Assembly (NCBI GenBank): GCA_963737835.1 | Contig: CAVTUH010000002.1 | Coordinates: 62,001 to 126,000, forward strand | Direction: 5' to 3' | DNA length: 64,000 nucleotides | Origin: Palsa-1248 sp963737835 | GTDB lineage: Bacteria > Gemmatimonadota > Gemmatimonadetes > Gemmatimonadales > Gemmatimonadaceae | In this document: positions 52,803-61,358 of the stretch, piece by piece | Layout of the letters: every line of letters begins with the position of its first letter | Position numbering within the stretch: position 1 is the stretch's first letter | Program-made: the position numbers and the translations under genes | Notes under the pieces: generated by a model | Told to the model about the DNA's origin: nothing | What the model saw: only the letters and a program-made list of their open reading frames with translations | The model's database searches: none

Positions 52803-52912
52803 GACGCTAGACGTTAGACGTTGGACGTTAGAGACAAACTTCGAGGCCAGCTACGGTGCATCCGGATCGCCCAGAGGTTTGTCTCCAACGTCCAACGTCT
52901 AACGTCAAGCGT
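52803..52912. repeat. class A fold-back element (GACGTTR heptads)
   Basis: Left arm GACGCTAGACGTTAGACGTT and GGACGTTAGAGACAAAC; core CTTCGAGGCCAGCTACGGTG, then GCCCAGAGGTTTGTC; right arm TCCAACGTCCAACGTCTAAC and GTCAAGCGTT. Unlike most copies it lies between two divergent gene starts. Confidence 0.88.
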
Positions 52913-52937
52913 TATCGCTGCTATAGCTTAATTCCCA

Positions 52938-53561
52938 ATGCGCACACGTGTCTTCTGGTGGATCGTGGCCGGCGGCGTCGTGTCACTCGCCGCAACGGCG
53001 CTGGACCCCTGGGTGTATCAGCACGTGGTATGGGCCAGAGTGTACGAGACGGACTGGGGCCGCCTGCTGCGCATGATGGGGTACTGGCCGACGTGGATGG
53101 TGGTGGCTGTCGCGTTGTGGCGCGATGGCCAGCCCGCGGCGTTAGCAGCATGGAGGGCGCGGCTGCTGGTGGTTGCAGTCACAGGTATCGGACTGTGTGG
53201 CGAATTGCTGAAGCTCGTCATCCGGCGCGAACGACCAAACGCGCATGACGGCGCCTCGGTCTTTCGACCATTCACCGAGCATCCGTTCAGTACGGCTGGG
53301 CTGAGCACGCCGAGCAGCCATGCCCTGCTGGCATTTGCCGCGGCGGCAACACTCGCTCGACTGTTCCCGAGGACCGCCGTGATGTGGTATGCGCTCGCGG
53401 TCGGGTGCGGTGTGACGCGGTTGCTGGCTCGGGCCCATTTTCTGAGTGACGTCGTGCTCGGCGCCCTCCTCGGTGTGGCAAGCGCCTACATTACGGCAGC
53501 GGTGATCCGCATGCCGTCCAACGCCGTCAAAGGCCGCGTGATCACGGTCAATGGGACATAA
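52938..53561 (+). CDS. PAP2 superfamily phosphatase, membrane-bound
   Basis: 207 residues with five to six hydrophobic segments. The acid-phosphatase motif is split as expected: KLVIRRERPNAHD (motif 1, K-x6-RP), STPSSHALLAFAAA (motif 2, PSSH; His is catalytic) and TRLLARAHFLSDVVLGALLG (motif 3, S/T-R-x5-H-x3-D; His nucleophile). PAP2 enzymes dephosphorylate undecaprenyl diphosphate, phosphatidic acid or similar lipids at the outer face of the inner membrane. The next gene begins directly after its stop. Confidence 0.92.
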   Translation: MRTRVFWWIVAGGVVSLAATALDPWVYQHVVWARVYETDWGRLLRMMGYWPTWMVVAVALWRDGQPAALAAWRARLLVVAVTGIGLCGELLKLVIRRERPNAHDGASVFRPFTEHPFSTAGLSTPSSHALLAFAAAATLARLFPRTAVMWYALAVGCGVTRLLARAHFLSDVVLGALLGVASAYITAAVIRMPSNAVKGRVITVNGT

Positions 53562-54647
53562 ATGCGCGCGTCCGTCGTTGATACCGACGCGACCCCGAGT
53601 TCACCTGGAGGCCAAACGTACATGCACGTAGCAGCCGAGGCGCCAGTCAAGAATCATGAGCTCACCGGGCAGGGCAATCGCCTGCCGACGCTGGGTGAGC
53701 TCGAGGCCGCAGCAACGCTGATCTATGGAGTCATGGCGCCGACACCCGAATACCGGTGGCCACTCCTCGAACAGCGTGTGGGCAGCGAGGTGTGGGTCAA
53801 GCACGAGAATCACGGTCCGCTGGGGGCATTCAAACTGCGCGGCGGCCTGGTGTATTTCGATCACCTCCGCCGCACCCAACCCAAGATCGAAGGGATCGTC
53901 TGCGCCACACGGGGCAATCACGGCCAATCGGTCGCGTTCGCCGCTCGGCGCAACGGCTTCCGCGTGGTCGTCGTCGTCCCGCATGGCAACAGCGTCGAGA
54001 AGAACGCCGCAATGCGCGCGCTGGGCGCTGAGTTGATCGAGGTGGGCCACGACTTCCAGGCTTCGCTCGAAGCATCAGCGCAGATCGCTGAGGACCGACG
54101 CTGGCACCGCATGCCGTCGTTTCACATGCTGCTGGTGCGCGGAGTCGGGACGTACGCACTCGAGCTCTTTCGTGCGGCTCCCTCGCTCAATGTGGTGTAC
54201 GTCCCGATTGGCCTGGGCTCGGGGATCTGTGGCGTGATGGCCGCGCGTGACGCGTTGGGATTGGGAACCAAGATCGTCGGCGTCGTGTCGGATCGCGCAC
54301 CGGCGTACGCGGAATCCGTCGAGTCCGGGCACCTCGTCGAGCATGAGGTGTCGACTCGCATTGCGGACGGCATGGCGTGTCGCACACCGAACGCCGAGGC
54401 GCTTCCGCTGGTGATGAAGGGCGTCGATCGCGTCGTGCGTGTGACCGACGACGAAATCGAAGCGGCGATGCGCGCGCTGTTTTCAGATACGCACACGATC
54501 GCCGAGGGCGCCGGTGCAGCGGCTCTCGCGGCGCTCCTACGGGAGCCCACCGCAATGCGGCCGCGCCGATCGGGGGTCATCCTCACGGGCGGCAACGTCG
54601 ATCGAAACGTCTACGCCCGGGTTTTGGCGAACAACGGGGCCTCGTAG
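53562..54647 (+). CDS. threonine dehydratase-like PLP lyase (fold type II)
   Basis: 361 residues. The PLP lysine is in NHGPLGAFKLRGGLVYF; other fold-type II marks are ATRGNHGQSVAFAA (phosphate/substrate loop), VPIGLGSGICGVMAA (PLP-phosphate glycine loop) and GVILTGGNVDRNVYA. It lacks the C-terminal ACT-like regulatory domain of biosynthetic IlvA, so it is catabolic in style: threonine, serine or 3-hydroxy-amino acid dehydration. The start ATG at 53562 follows the previous stop directly; a weak ribosome-binding site makes ATG 53622 an alternative. A RidA protein in this window would scavenge its enamine products. Confidence 0.88.
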   Translation: MRASVVDTDATPSSPGGQTYMHVAAEAPVKNHELTGQGNRLPTLGELEAAATLIYGVMAPTPEYRWPLLEQRVGSEVWVKHENHGPLGAFKLRGGLVYFDHLRRTQPKIEGIVCATRGNHGQSVAFAARRNGFRVVVVVPHGNSVEKNAAMRALGAELIEVGHDFQASLEASAQIAEDRRWHRMPSFHMLLVRGVGTYALELFRAAPSLNVVYVPIGLGSGICGVMAARDALGLGTKIVGVVSDRAPAYAESVESGHLVEHEVSTRIADGMACRTPNAEALPLVMKGVDRVVRVTDDEIEAAMRALFSDTHTIAEGAGAAALAALLREPTAMRPRRSGVILTGGNVDRNVYARVLANNGAS

Positions 54648-54661
54648 CGGCGTTGGGCGGC

Positions 54662-54845
54662 CGGTAGGGGCGACGCATTCGGTCGCGCCGTTGAAGGAAA
54701 GTACACGACTCCTCGAGGATCAGGTCCTTGTCTACTTTCCATTTTCTGACCTTCTACTTTCTCCGGCGCGAAGCGCCGGCAGGGTCAGGCTCCTTGTCTA
54801 CGTTCCACTTCCTGGCCCCCTACGTTCTGCGGCGTGTAGCGCCGG
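54662..54845. repeat. class B remnant plus duplicated class C element
   Basis: GGTAGGGGCGACGCATTCGG (class B, right half altered), then two class C units: TTGTCTACTTTCC ... CTACTTTCTCCGGCGCGAAG and CGCCGG, and TTGTCTACGTTCC ... CTACGTTCTGCGGCGTGTAG and CGCCGG. It occupies the start of the P450 reading frame. Confidence 0.75.
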
Positions 54846-56226
54846 CGGAGTCGGTACGACGGCGACGGCGGTAGCCACGCCGGGCACGCTGCCCCTGCCT
54901 CCGGGGCCGCGGAAGCTGTTCCCCGGGCAGCATCTCTTGCTGCTTCGGCGCGACATCCTGGGCACGCTGACGGAGCTGGCCCGCGAGTACGGCAATGTCG
55001 CACGCATCAAGGTGGGCCCCCAGCACGTCATCGTGGTCAGCCACCCCGATCTCATTCGCGCAGTAGTGATCACCGAGGCCCGACGATTCGTGAAAGGGCG
55101 CGGGCTGGAGCGGACACGGCGCCTGCTTGGCAGCGGGCTGCTGACGAGCGAAGGCGACTTTCACCTGCGCCAGCGGCGGTTGGCACAGCCTGCATTTCAC
55201 CGCGAGCGGATCGCCACCTACGCAGCCGTCATGCAGGAGCGCGCATCGTGCGCGGTTGAGGGCTGGCGCGATGGTGAGACCATCGACGTATCCCGTGCCA
55301 TGATGCGGTTGACGCTCGAGATCGCCGGGACGACGCTCTTCGGCGCAGACCTCGCGTCGGAGACCGAGGAGATCGGCGCCGCATTGACCGAGGCGTTCTC
55401 GCTGTTCCGCTACTCCACGTTGCCGTATGCGGAGCTCCTCGACTCGTTCGACGCGCTGCCGTTGAATCGCCGCTTCGCCGCGGCGCGTGGCCGCCTCGAC
55501 CGCACCATCTATCGCATCATCGCCGAACGACGCGCGACCGGCGGTGACCACGGTGACCTGTTGTCGATGCTGCTCAACGCGCGCGACACCGAAGGCGACG
55601 GCAGCGCGATGACCGACCTGCAGCTCCGCGACGAGGCGCTCACGATCCTGCTGGCCGGACATGAGACCACCGCGAACGCGTTGGCCTGGACCTTCTACCT
55701 GCTCGCGCAGCACCCACGGGTGGAGAGCCGGCTCCACGCGGAGATCGAGAGTTGCCTGCACGGTGGACCGGTGACAGCCGACGACACCGCCCGTCTCGTG
55801 TACGCGCGCGCCGTTCTGGCCGAATCGATGCGCCTCTATCCGCCAGCCTGGACGCTCGGGCGGAAGCCGATCGAGGATGTCGCGCTCGGCGGGTATCGCC
55901 TGCCCCGCGGGTCGCTGGTTCTCATGAGTCAGTGGGTCGTTCACCGCGATGAGCGATGGTGGCCGGCGCCGCTGCGGTTCGATCCCGACCGCTGGCTCTC
56001 CGAACCGCAGCCACCGAGGCCGAAGTTCGCCTACTTTCCGTTCGGCGGCGGGACGCGCGTCTGCATCGGCGAGGGCTTCGCGTGGATGGAGGGGCTCGTC
56101 GTCCTGGCGACCATCGCCCAGCGTTGGCGCCTGCGGCTCGTGCCGGGCCAGGTGATCACGCCCCTCCCGATCATTACTTTGCGGCCAAAGCCAGGGATAC
56201 AGATGGTGCTGGACGTTAGACGTTAG
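54691..56226 (+). CDS. cytochrome P450
   Basis: All P450 landmarks are present: LPLPPGPRKLFPG (proline-rich N-terminus), LTILLAGHETTANAL (oxygen-binding helix I), ESMRLYPPAWTLGRKPIED (ExxR and following), HRDERWWPAPLRFDPDRWL, and FPFGGGTRVCIGEGFAWME with the heme Cys encoded at 56062. The fold is complete from LPLPPGPR (about 54890), but no ATG or GTG precedes it in frame; only a TTG at 54691 inside repeat DNA is available, so the start is doubtful. The stop TAG (56224-56226) comes from a heptad of the element at 56209. Bacterial class, likely needing an external redox partner. Confidence 0.8.
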   Translation: MKESTRLLEDQVLVYFPFSDLLLSPARSAGRVRLLVYVPLPGPLRSAACSAGGVGTTATAVATPGTLPLPPGPRKLFPGQHLLLLRRDILGTLTELAREYGNVARIKVGPQHVIVVSHPDLIRAVVITEARRFVKGRGLERTRRLLGSGLLTSEGDFHLRQRRLAQPAFHRERIATYAAVMQERASCAVEGWRDGETIDVSRAMMRLTLEIAGTTLFGADLASETEEIGAALTEAFSLFRYSTLPYAELLDSFDALPLNRRFAAARGRLDRTIYRIIAERRATGGDHGDLLSMLLNARDTEGDGSAMTDLQLRDEALTILLAGHETTANALAWTFYLLAQHPRVESRLHAEIESCLHGGPVTADDTARLVYARAVLAESMRLYPPAWTLGRKPIEDVALGGYRLPRGSLVLMSQWVVHRDERWWPAPLRFDPDRWLSEPQPPRPKFAYFPFGGGTRVCIGEGFAWMEGLVVLATIAQRWRLRLVPGQVITPLPIITLRPKPGIQMVLDVRR

Positions 56227-56334
56227 ACGTTGGACGCTGGATGGACAAACCTCTCGGCTAGTCGTTTGACCCATGGCTGCCCCTCGAGGTTTGTACTAAC
56301 GTCTAACGTCCAACGTCCAACGTCTAACGTCCAA
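56209..56334. repeat. class A fold-back element (GACGTTR heptads)
   Basis: Left arm CTGGACGTTAGACGTTAGAC, GTTGGACGCTGGATGG; core ACAAACCTC...GGCTGCCCCTCGAGGTTTGT; right arm CTAACGTCTAACGTCCAACG and repeats to 56334. Its left arm begins inside the P450 gene and supplies that gene's last codons. Confidence 0.9.
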
Positions 56335-56341
56335 CACCCCC

Positions 56342-57940
56342 ATGCTCCGACCCACACGCATCCCCGCACTCGCATTCGCCGCGAGCCTCATGCACGCCTC
56401 CGCTGCACTCGCGCAGGCGCCGACCGGCGGCTCAATGGCGGAACGAGTCCAGCGCATCATCGACCGACCCGATTATCAGCACGCAATGGCGGGAGTCGAG
56501 GTCTATTCGCTCGACACGCATGAGGTCCTGCTCGCGATCAACGGCAACAAGCTCTTTGTCCCGGGGTCGACGACGAAGCTCGTGACGACCGCGACCGCGC
56601 TCGACGCATTGGGTGCGAACTACCGCTTTCACACGCGCGTGTACCGGACTGGCCCGCTCACTTCCGCCGGCACAATCAATGGGGACCTCGTGCTCGTGGC
56701 GAGCGGCGACCCGGACCTCTCCAGTCGTGGCCTCACGGGCGATACACTGGCATTCACCAACGAAGACCACAGCTACGGCGGCAGCGTGGACACGAAAGCG
56801 GTGCCGGGCGATCCGTTGCTCGTGCTCCGAGACCTCGCACGCCAGGTTGCCGATCATCATGTGAAGCAGGTGCGGGGCCGCGTGCGCGTCGACGCCACCC
56901 TGTTTGCGCAGGGCGACCGAGAGCTGGGGACCGGTGTCGTGATCTCGCCGATCGTCGTCAACGACAACGTCGTGGATGTCACGATCTCCCCGGGCGCCAG
57001 TCCAGGCGCGCCAACGACGATCGCCGTTTCGCCAATTACCGCGTATGTGCACTTCGTCAATCATGCGACGACCGCGGCCGCCGGTACGCTGTCGTCGGTC
57101 AACTTCGGTTCGGACTCGACCAATAAGGACGGTTCGCACACGGTAGTCGTGATGGGTTCCATCCCCGCCGGCCCGGGCATCATGTACAGCTACGCAGTGC
57201 CCGACCCGCAGCGGTTCGCCGAGGTCACGTTCGCTCAGGCGCTGCGGGACGCGGGCGTCAGCGCGAGCGCACCACCACCAGACAGCACCGCGACGCGTGC
57301 CAAGGGAAGCGTCGAGCGCCAGGCGGACGCCATGGTCGCGGAGCATGTCTCACTGCCGTTCTCCGAGGAGATCAAGGTCACGCTCAAGGTGAGTCAGAAC
57401 CTCCACGCGAGCATGATGCCGTACATACTCTCCGCGGTGAAGGGACAGGGAGACAGCGCACCACAGCCCGGCTTCGACCAGGGACACGCCTTCCTGCAGC
57501 GCGCCGGCCTGGACGTGAACTCGGCCATGCAGAGCGACGGTGCCGGCGGACTCGCGGAATTCACCCCCGATTTCATGGTGCATCTCCTGGCGTACATGAC
57601 CACGCGTTCAGACTATCCGCTGTACCTCCGGGCCCTGCCGATCCTGGGCCGCGACGGAACCCTCGCCAAGATTCAGATTTCGTCGCCGGCAGCGGGCCAC
57701 GTCTTCGCCAAGACCGGCACCGCCGTGAACGAAAATGCGCTGGATCGCAATCTCATGGTGGCAGGCAAAGGACTTGCAGGCTATATGACGACAGCCGATG
57801 GGAGGCACCTCGCCTTTGCGGCGTACTTCAACAGTGTCGCGGTGCCGCTTGGCGAAAAGGGCGTCGAATCGGTCGGCGACGCGCTGGGCGAGATCGCAGC
57901 GGCCGCGTATGACAGCCCCGCACCCGCACCCCGCCAGTAG
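56342..57940 (+). CDS. dacB: D-alanyl-D-alanine carboxypeptidase/endopeptidase, PBP4 (S13) type
   Basis: 532 residues with a signal peptide (ALAFAASLMHASAALAQ). Serine penicillin-binding motifs are ordered correctly: SxxK as FVPGSTTKLVTTATALDA (Ser76, Lys79), SxN in VSQNLHASMMP and KTG in VFAKTGTAVNEN (Lys457). Residues 90-290 hold the inserted domains typical of PBP4. It trims peptidoglycan stem peptides in the periplasm. Its TAG (57938-57940) coincides with the TAGGGGCGACG start of a class B palindrome. It begins seven bases after a class A element. Confidence 0.92.
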   Translation: MLRPTRIPALAFAASLMHASAALAQAPTGGSMAERVQRIIDRPDYQHAMAGVEVYSLDTHEVLLAINGNKLFVPGSTTKLVTTATALDALGANYRFHTRVYRTGPLTSAGTINGDLVLVASGDPDLSSRGLTGDTLAFTNEDHSYGGSVDTKAVPGDPLLVLRDLARQVADHHVKQVRGRVRVDATLFAQGDRELGTGVVISPIVVNDNVVDVTISPGASPGAPTTIAVSPITAYVHFVNHATTAAAGTLSSVNFGSDSTNKDGSHTVVVMGSIPAGPGIMYSYAVPDPQRFAEVTFAQALRDAGVSASAPPPDSTATRAKGSVERQADAMVAEHVSLPFSEEIKVTLKVSQNLHASMMPYILSAVKGQGDSAPQPGFDQGHAFLQRAGLDVNSAMQSDGAGGLAEFTPDFMVHLLAYMTTRSDYPLYLRALPILGRDGTLAKIQISSPAAGHVFAKTGTAVNENALDRNLMVAGKGLAGYMTTADGRHLAFAAYFNSVAVPLGEKGVESVGDALGEIAAAAYDSPAPAPRQ

Positions 57941-58064
57941 GGGCGACGCACCGCGTCGCCCGCCAATGTGTTGCCGTCCGCAATCCTCTATCGCCATCCA
58001 ATCATCTCCTTTCTCCTTTCTCCTCACCCCTTTCAACGTGGCGCGCAGCGCCCGTCGACAGCCA
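57937..58064. repeat. class B palindrome then class C element
   Basis: GTAGGGGCGACGCACCGCGT then CGCCCGCC (57937-57966), then CATCTCCTTTCTCCTTTCTC with CACCCCTTTCAACGTG and GCGCGCAGCGCCCG (58004-58054). Same order of a B and a C unit as elsewhere, on the promoter side of the next gene. Confidence 0.75.
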
Positions 58065-58085
58065 ACCACATACCAGGAGGCGGCG

Positions 58086-58505
58086 GTGACACGGCGTACG
58101 CTGTTTCTCGCTCGACTCATCGGGCTGGACTGCATTCTGATTGCGCTCACGCTGAGCGCGCACAAGCAAGAATCATTGATGGCCTTCGATGCAGTCGCGC
58201 ACTCGCAGGACATCCTGCTGGTGACCGGCATCATCGCCCTCGCGGCGGGACTGGCAATGGTAATTGGCCACAACGTCTGGTCGGGTGGCGCGCCGACGGT
58301 GCTGGTCACACTCGTCGGATGGATCCTCTTCGTGCGCGCGGTGGTGATCCTTCTGCTCCCGGCAGATGTGCTGGGGTTCCTGTTCGATATGATCCGCGTC
58401 GACCGCTATTTTTACGTCTATATGGCGATCACGGCGGCGATCGGCATTTACCTCACATGGGCGAGCAGTCGCGCCACACAGGTTGCGGCGCCGGACAGCC
58501 AGTAG
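58086..58505 (+). CDS. four-helix integral membrane protein
   Basis: 139 residues from GTG 58086, preceded by AGGAGG. Four hydrophobic segments: RLIGLDCILIALTLSA, LLVTGIIALAAGLAMVIG, APTVLVTLVGWILFVRAVVI with LLLPADVLGFLF, and FYVYMAITAAIGIYLTWA. Polar turn HSQD between the first pair. No family assignment; similar small proteins are widespread hypotheticals. One base separates its stop from the next start. Confidence 0.75.
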   Translation: MTRRTLFLARLIGLDCILIALTLSAHKQESLMAFDAVAHSQDILLVTGIIALAAGLAMVIGHNVWSGGAPTVLVTLVGWILFVRAVVILLLPADVLGFLFDMIRVDRYFYVYMAITAAIGIYLTWASSRATQVAAPDSQ

Positions 58506-58506
58506 C

Positions 58507-58917
58507 ATGAAGCAACGCACCTCGAAACGCAGCAGCACGTCCGCGCGCGCCAAGCCTCGCAAGTCGGCGAGCAAGCGGCAGTCGACCCGCGGACCGCGTA
58601 CGGTCGGCCTGACCTACGACGACCTGCTTCGTATCGCCCGCGCCTTTCCGGACATTGAGGAGAGTACCTCGTATGGCACGGCCGCGCTCAAGGTCCGCGG
58701 TACGCTGCTCGTCCGCTTGAAAGAGGATGGCGAGACCGTCGTGCTCAAGACGACGTTTACCGATCGCGACCTGCTGATGCACGGCGATCCCGACGTGTAT
58801 TTCATCACCGACCACTACCGCAATTACCCCTACGTGCTCGTGCGACTGCCACGCATCCGGACCAAGGAAATGCGTGAACGGCTAGAGGAGGCGTGGACAC
58901 GGGAAGCTAGAAGTTAG
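58507..58917 (+). CDS. MmcQ/YjbR-like protein
   Basis: 136 residues. A Lys/Arg/Ser-rich 35-residue leader (RTSKRSSTSARAKPRKSASK) precedes the YjbR-like fold: TYDDLLRIARAFPDIEEST, LKVRGTLLVRLKEDGETVVL and DPDVYFITDHYRNYPYVLVR. MmcQ/YjbR proteins are small CyaY-like-fold proteins with possible DNA binding. The stop (58915-58917) lies in a GTTAG heptad of the adjacent element. It begins one base after the stop of the preceding gene, so the two are co-transcribed. Confidence 0.82.
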   Translation: MKQRTSKRSSTSARAKPRKSASKRQSTRGPRTVGLTYDDLLRIARAFPDIEESTSYGTAALKVRGTLLVRLKEDGETVVLKTTFTDRDLLMHGDPDVYFITDHYRNYPYVLVRLPRIRTKEMRERLEEAWTREARS

Positions 58918-59049
58918 ACGTTGGACGTTGGACGTTGGACGTTAGAGACGCTGGACGCTAGAAGACAAACCTCGACGCCAGCCATTGTGCATCTTGCTGG
59001 CCTCGAGGTTTTTTGCCAGCGTCCAGCGTCTAGCGTCAGCGTCTAACGT
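58912..59049. repeat. class A fold-back element (GACGTTR heptads)
   Basis: Left arm AGTTAGACGTTGGACGTTGG, ACGTTGGACGTTAGAGACGC; core ACAAACCTCGACGCCAGCC, TTGCTGGCCTCGAGGTT; right arm GCCAGCGTCCAGCGTCTAGC, GTCAGCGTCTAACG. Ends both convergent neighbours: MmcQ stop on the left arm and ABC exporter stop on the right. Confidence 0.92.
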
Positions 59050-60872
59050 GTGACCGGTTCCGGCTCCGGAGTGAAGTCCTCACCCGGATTGATGAACTGG
59101 TCTTCCTGCACGCTATGCTGGCGCTCGTACAGGTCGCGGTACCGACCGGACAGCGCCATGAGCGTCGTGTGGTTGCCGCGCTCGACGATCTCGCCGTGCT
59201 CGAGCACCAGGATCTGGTCCGCACTGCGGATCGTGGACAGGCGGTGTGCAATGACAAAGGTCGTGCGACCCTGACGCAAGCTGCGGAGCCCGGATCGAAT
59301 CTTGGCCTCGCTCTCGCTGTCGAGACTCGACGTCGCTTCATCGAGGATCAGGATGCGCGGGTCGGCCAGGATCGCCCGCGCGATCGCCACACGCTGGCGC
59401 TGACCGCCGGACAGTTTCACGCCGCGCTCGCCGACGATCGTGTCGTACCCGTCAGGGAACTGCTCGATGAACTCGTCGCAGTGCGCGATGCGGCTCACCT
59501 CGCGGACCTCTTCGATCGAGGCGCCAGGCTTTGCGAAGCGGATGTTGTCGGCGATCGAGCCATCAAAGAGAAAGTTGTCCTGCAGCACTACACCCAGGTT
59601 GGAGCGGTACTCGCTCATCGGCAACGTCTCGAGGTCACGACCGTCGACGAGAATGCGACCCGCGGCCGGTCGATTGAACGCCATCACGAGGCCAATCAAC
59701 GTGCTTTTCCCAGACCCGCTGGAGCCCACGAGCGCGGTCGTCGATCCCGCCGGCGCCCGGAAGGAGACGTGCCGCAGGACGGCGATACCGGGTGTGTAGG
59801 CAAACGACACGTCGTCAAACACGAGCTCACCACACACCTCGCCCATCGGCGCACGCCCCGCGCTCGCGGCATCCTCGCCCTCCATCGACATGAGCTCACG
59901 GATCCGGTCCAGCCCCGCAAACGCTTCGCTCACCTGCGTGCTGATCGATGCAATCTGGACGACGGGCATCGACACCTGAGCGATGAGCGCGGCGTAGGTT
60001 ATGAGACCGCCCAGCGTCATGGTGTGGTTCAGGACCGCGCGCCCACCCACCGTCAACATCAGAATGCCAATGCCAGCGATGACGACCGAGGTGAACGAGG
60101 AGAGGGCGGAAACGCCAGTGATGGTCTGTGCCACGTTGCGGAGCAGACGGTGCACACCGGTCGCGAAGACCTTCTGCTCACGCCGTTCAGCCGTGTAGAC
60201 CTTCACGACGCGCACGCCTCCCAAGGTCTCGCCAAGGCGGCCGGTGACCTCCGCATTGATCTTGCTGCGCTCACGAAAGATCGGCCGAAGTTTGGCGAAC
60301 GCGTACGCCATCGCACCGCCAAACGCCCCTATTAACAGCAGGGTCAGCAACGTCAGCCGCCAGTTGAGGTAGAAGAGGAAGCCAAGCGCGATGACCGCCG
60401 TCAGGATCCCACCGACCAGCTGGACGAGTCCCGTGCCGATCAGGTTGCGGATGCCCTCCGCATCCTCCATGATGCGCGCAATCAGCACGCCGGTCTTGGT
60501 CGAGTCGAAGTACGCGACCGGCAGTCGCAACACCTTCCGCTGGACCGCGCGTCGCATGTCGGCGATCGCCCGCTGCGCCGCGACGCTCATCACATTGGAC
60601 AACGCAAAAGTGGTCACGGCCTGGATCGCTGTCGCTACTGCCACCGCTGTGACGAGCGGGAAGAGCAACCGGGGCCGGTTCTGGCCGACCACATCGTCAA
60701 CGAAGAATTTCAGGCTCCATGGCATGACGAACCCACACAACCGGTCGAGCACCATGACCAGCAGGCCCAGGGTGATTCGAGCCCGGTGTCGAGCGAAAAG
60801 CTCGCGCGTCTCGCGCCATGCGTTGCGCGGGTTGGGCTTCCGCTTGGGTGTCGGTGTCTCGGGGTTCGGCAT
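59043..60872 (-). CDS. ABC exporter, MsbA-like (fused permease-ATPase)
   Basis: 609 residues. The membrane half carries six helices and VAYFDSTKTGVLIARIMEDA, NWRLTLLTLLLIGAFGGAMA and TGRLGETLGGVRVVKVYTAE; the ATPase half has Walker A ALVGSSGSGKSTLIG, Q-loop GVVLQDNFLFDGSI, signature KLSGGQRQRVAIARAIL and Walker B RILILDEATSSLDSESE with His in VIAHRLSTI. Type IV exporter of lipids or drugs. Its start has a class A element upstream and its stop codon is taken from another one. Confidence 0.93.
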   Translation of the reverse strand: MPNPETPTPKRKPNPRNAWRETRELFARHRARITLGLLVMVLDRLCGFVMPWSLKFFVDDVVGQNRPRLLFPLVTAVAVATAIQAVTTFALSNVMSVAAQRAIADMRRAVQRKVLRLPVAYFDSTKTGVLIARIMEDAEGIRNLIGTGLVQLVGGILTAVIALGFLFYLNWRLTLLTLLLIGAFGGAMAYAFAKLRPIFRERSKINAEVTGRLGETLGGVRVVKVYTAERREQKVFATGVHRLLRNVAQTITGVSALSSFTSVVIAGIGILMLTVGGRAVLNHTMTLGGLITYAALIAQVSMPVVQIASISTQVSEAFAGLDRIRELMSMEGEDAASAGRAPMGEVCGELVFDDVSFAYTPGIAVLRHVSFRAPAGSTTALVGSSGSGKSTLIGLVMAFNRPAAGRILVDGRDLETLPMSEYRSNLGVVLQDNFLFDGSIADNIRFAKPGASIEEVREVSRIAHCDEFIEQFPDGYDTIVGERGVKLSGGQRQRVAIARAILADPRILILDEATSSLDSESEAKIRSGLRSLRQGRTTFVIAHRLSTIRSADQILVLEHGEIVERGNHTTLMALSGRYRDLYERQHSVQEDQFINPGEDFTPEPEPVTR

Positions 60873-60896
60873 GGGAATAGAATGGTGACGGACGGG

Positions 60897-61000
60897 AGAC
60901 GCTGGAAGTTAGACGCTGGAAAGAAACCTCGGGGCCAGCAGCGGTGCACTTCACTGGCCTCGAGGTTTGTCTCTAGCGTCCAGCGTCTAGCGTCAGCCGT
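60897..61000. repeat. class A fold-back element (GACGCTGG heptads)
   Basis: Left arm AGACGCTGGAAGTTAGACGC; core GAAACCTCGGGGCCAGCAGC, GGTGCACTTCACTGGCC, TCGAGGTTTGTC; right arm CTAGCGTCCAGCGTCTAGCG, TCAGCCGTCT. The CPXCG gene's TGA is inside the right arm. Confidence 0.88.
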
Positions 61001-61214
61001 CTGTGGTGTCCACTTGCACCTCTGCATGCCCGTCGCCGTGCCAGCGGACGTGCACCTGCCAGGGCTGGCAGCACACCTGACAGTCCTCGACGTAGTCCTG
61101 AACAGCCCCGCCCCCGGGGTCCACTCCGATTTCCGTGGGTTCGCCACAATAGGGACATACGACGGTCACTGACTCATCGACCACGTGATCGTCCTGATCA
61201 TCGTCTCTGGCCAT
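60993..61214 (-). CDS. CPXCG-motif cysteine-rich protein
   Basis: 73 residues from ATG 61214 (GAGGTG upstream); a longer frame upstream lacks sense. After an acidic start (MARDDDQDDHVVDES) come VTVVCPYCGEPTEIGVD and VEDCQVCCQPWQVHVRW: CxxC and CxxCC ligands for zinc, as in the Cys_rich_CPXG family. Function unknown. The stop is supplied by the class A element. Divergent from the GNAT gene. Confidence 0.85.
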   Translation of the reverse strand: MARDDDQDDHVVDESVTVVCPYCGEPTEIGVDPGGGAVQDYVEDCQVCCQPWQVHVRWHGDGHAEVQVDTTDG

Positions 61215-61358
61215 GAGCACCTCGGCCGCGAAGGGGACAGGATAACGAGCCGAGCCCTCGCGGGGATACCGGCTCGTTCCAAGGCTGTTGCACAGGTCCA
61301 CAGCCTCTAGCATCATAGCATCCTCACTGCACCCATTCGACCCACGTCGCCTCCTACT

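Noticed and set aside
54820..56274. 484-codon open frame opposite the P450
   Set aside because: Runs antisense to all P450 motifs and has shadow composition.
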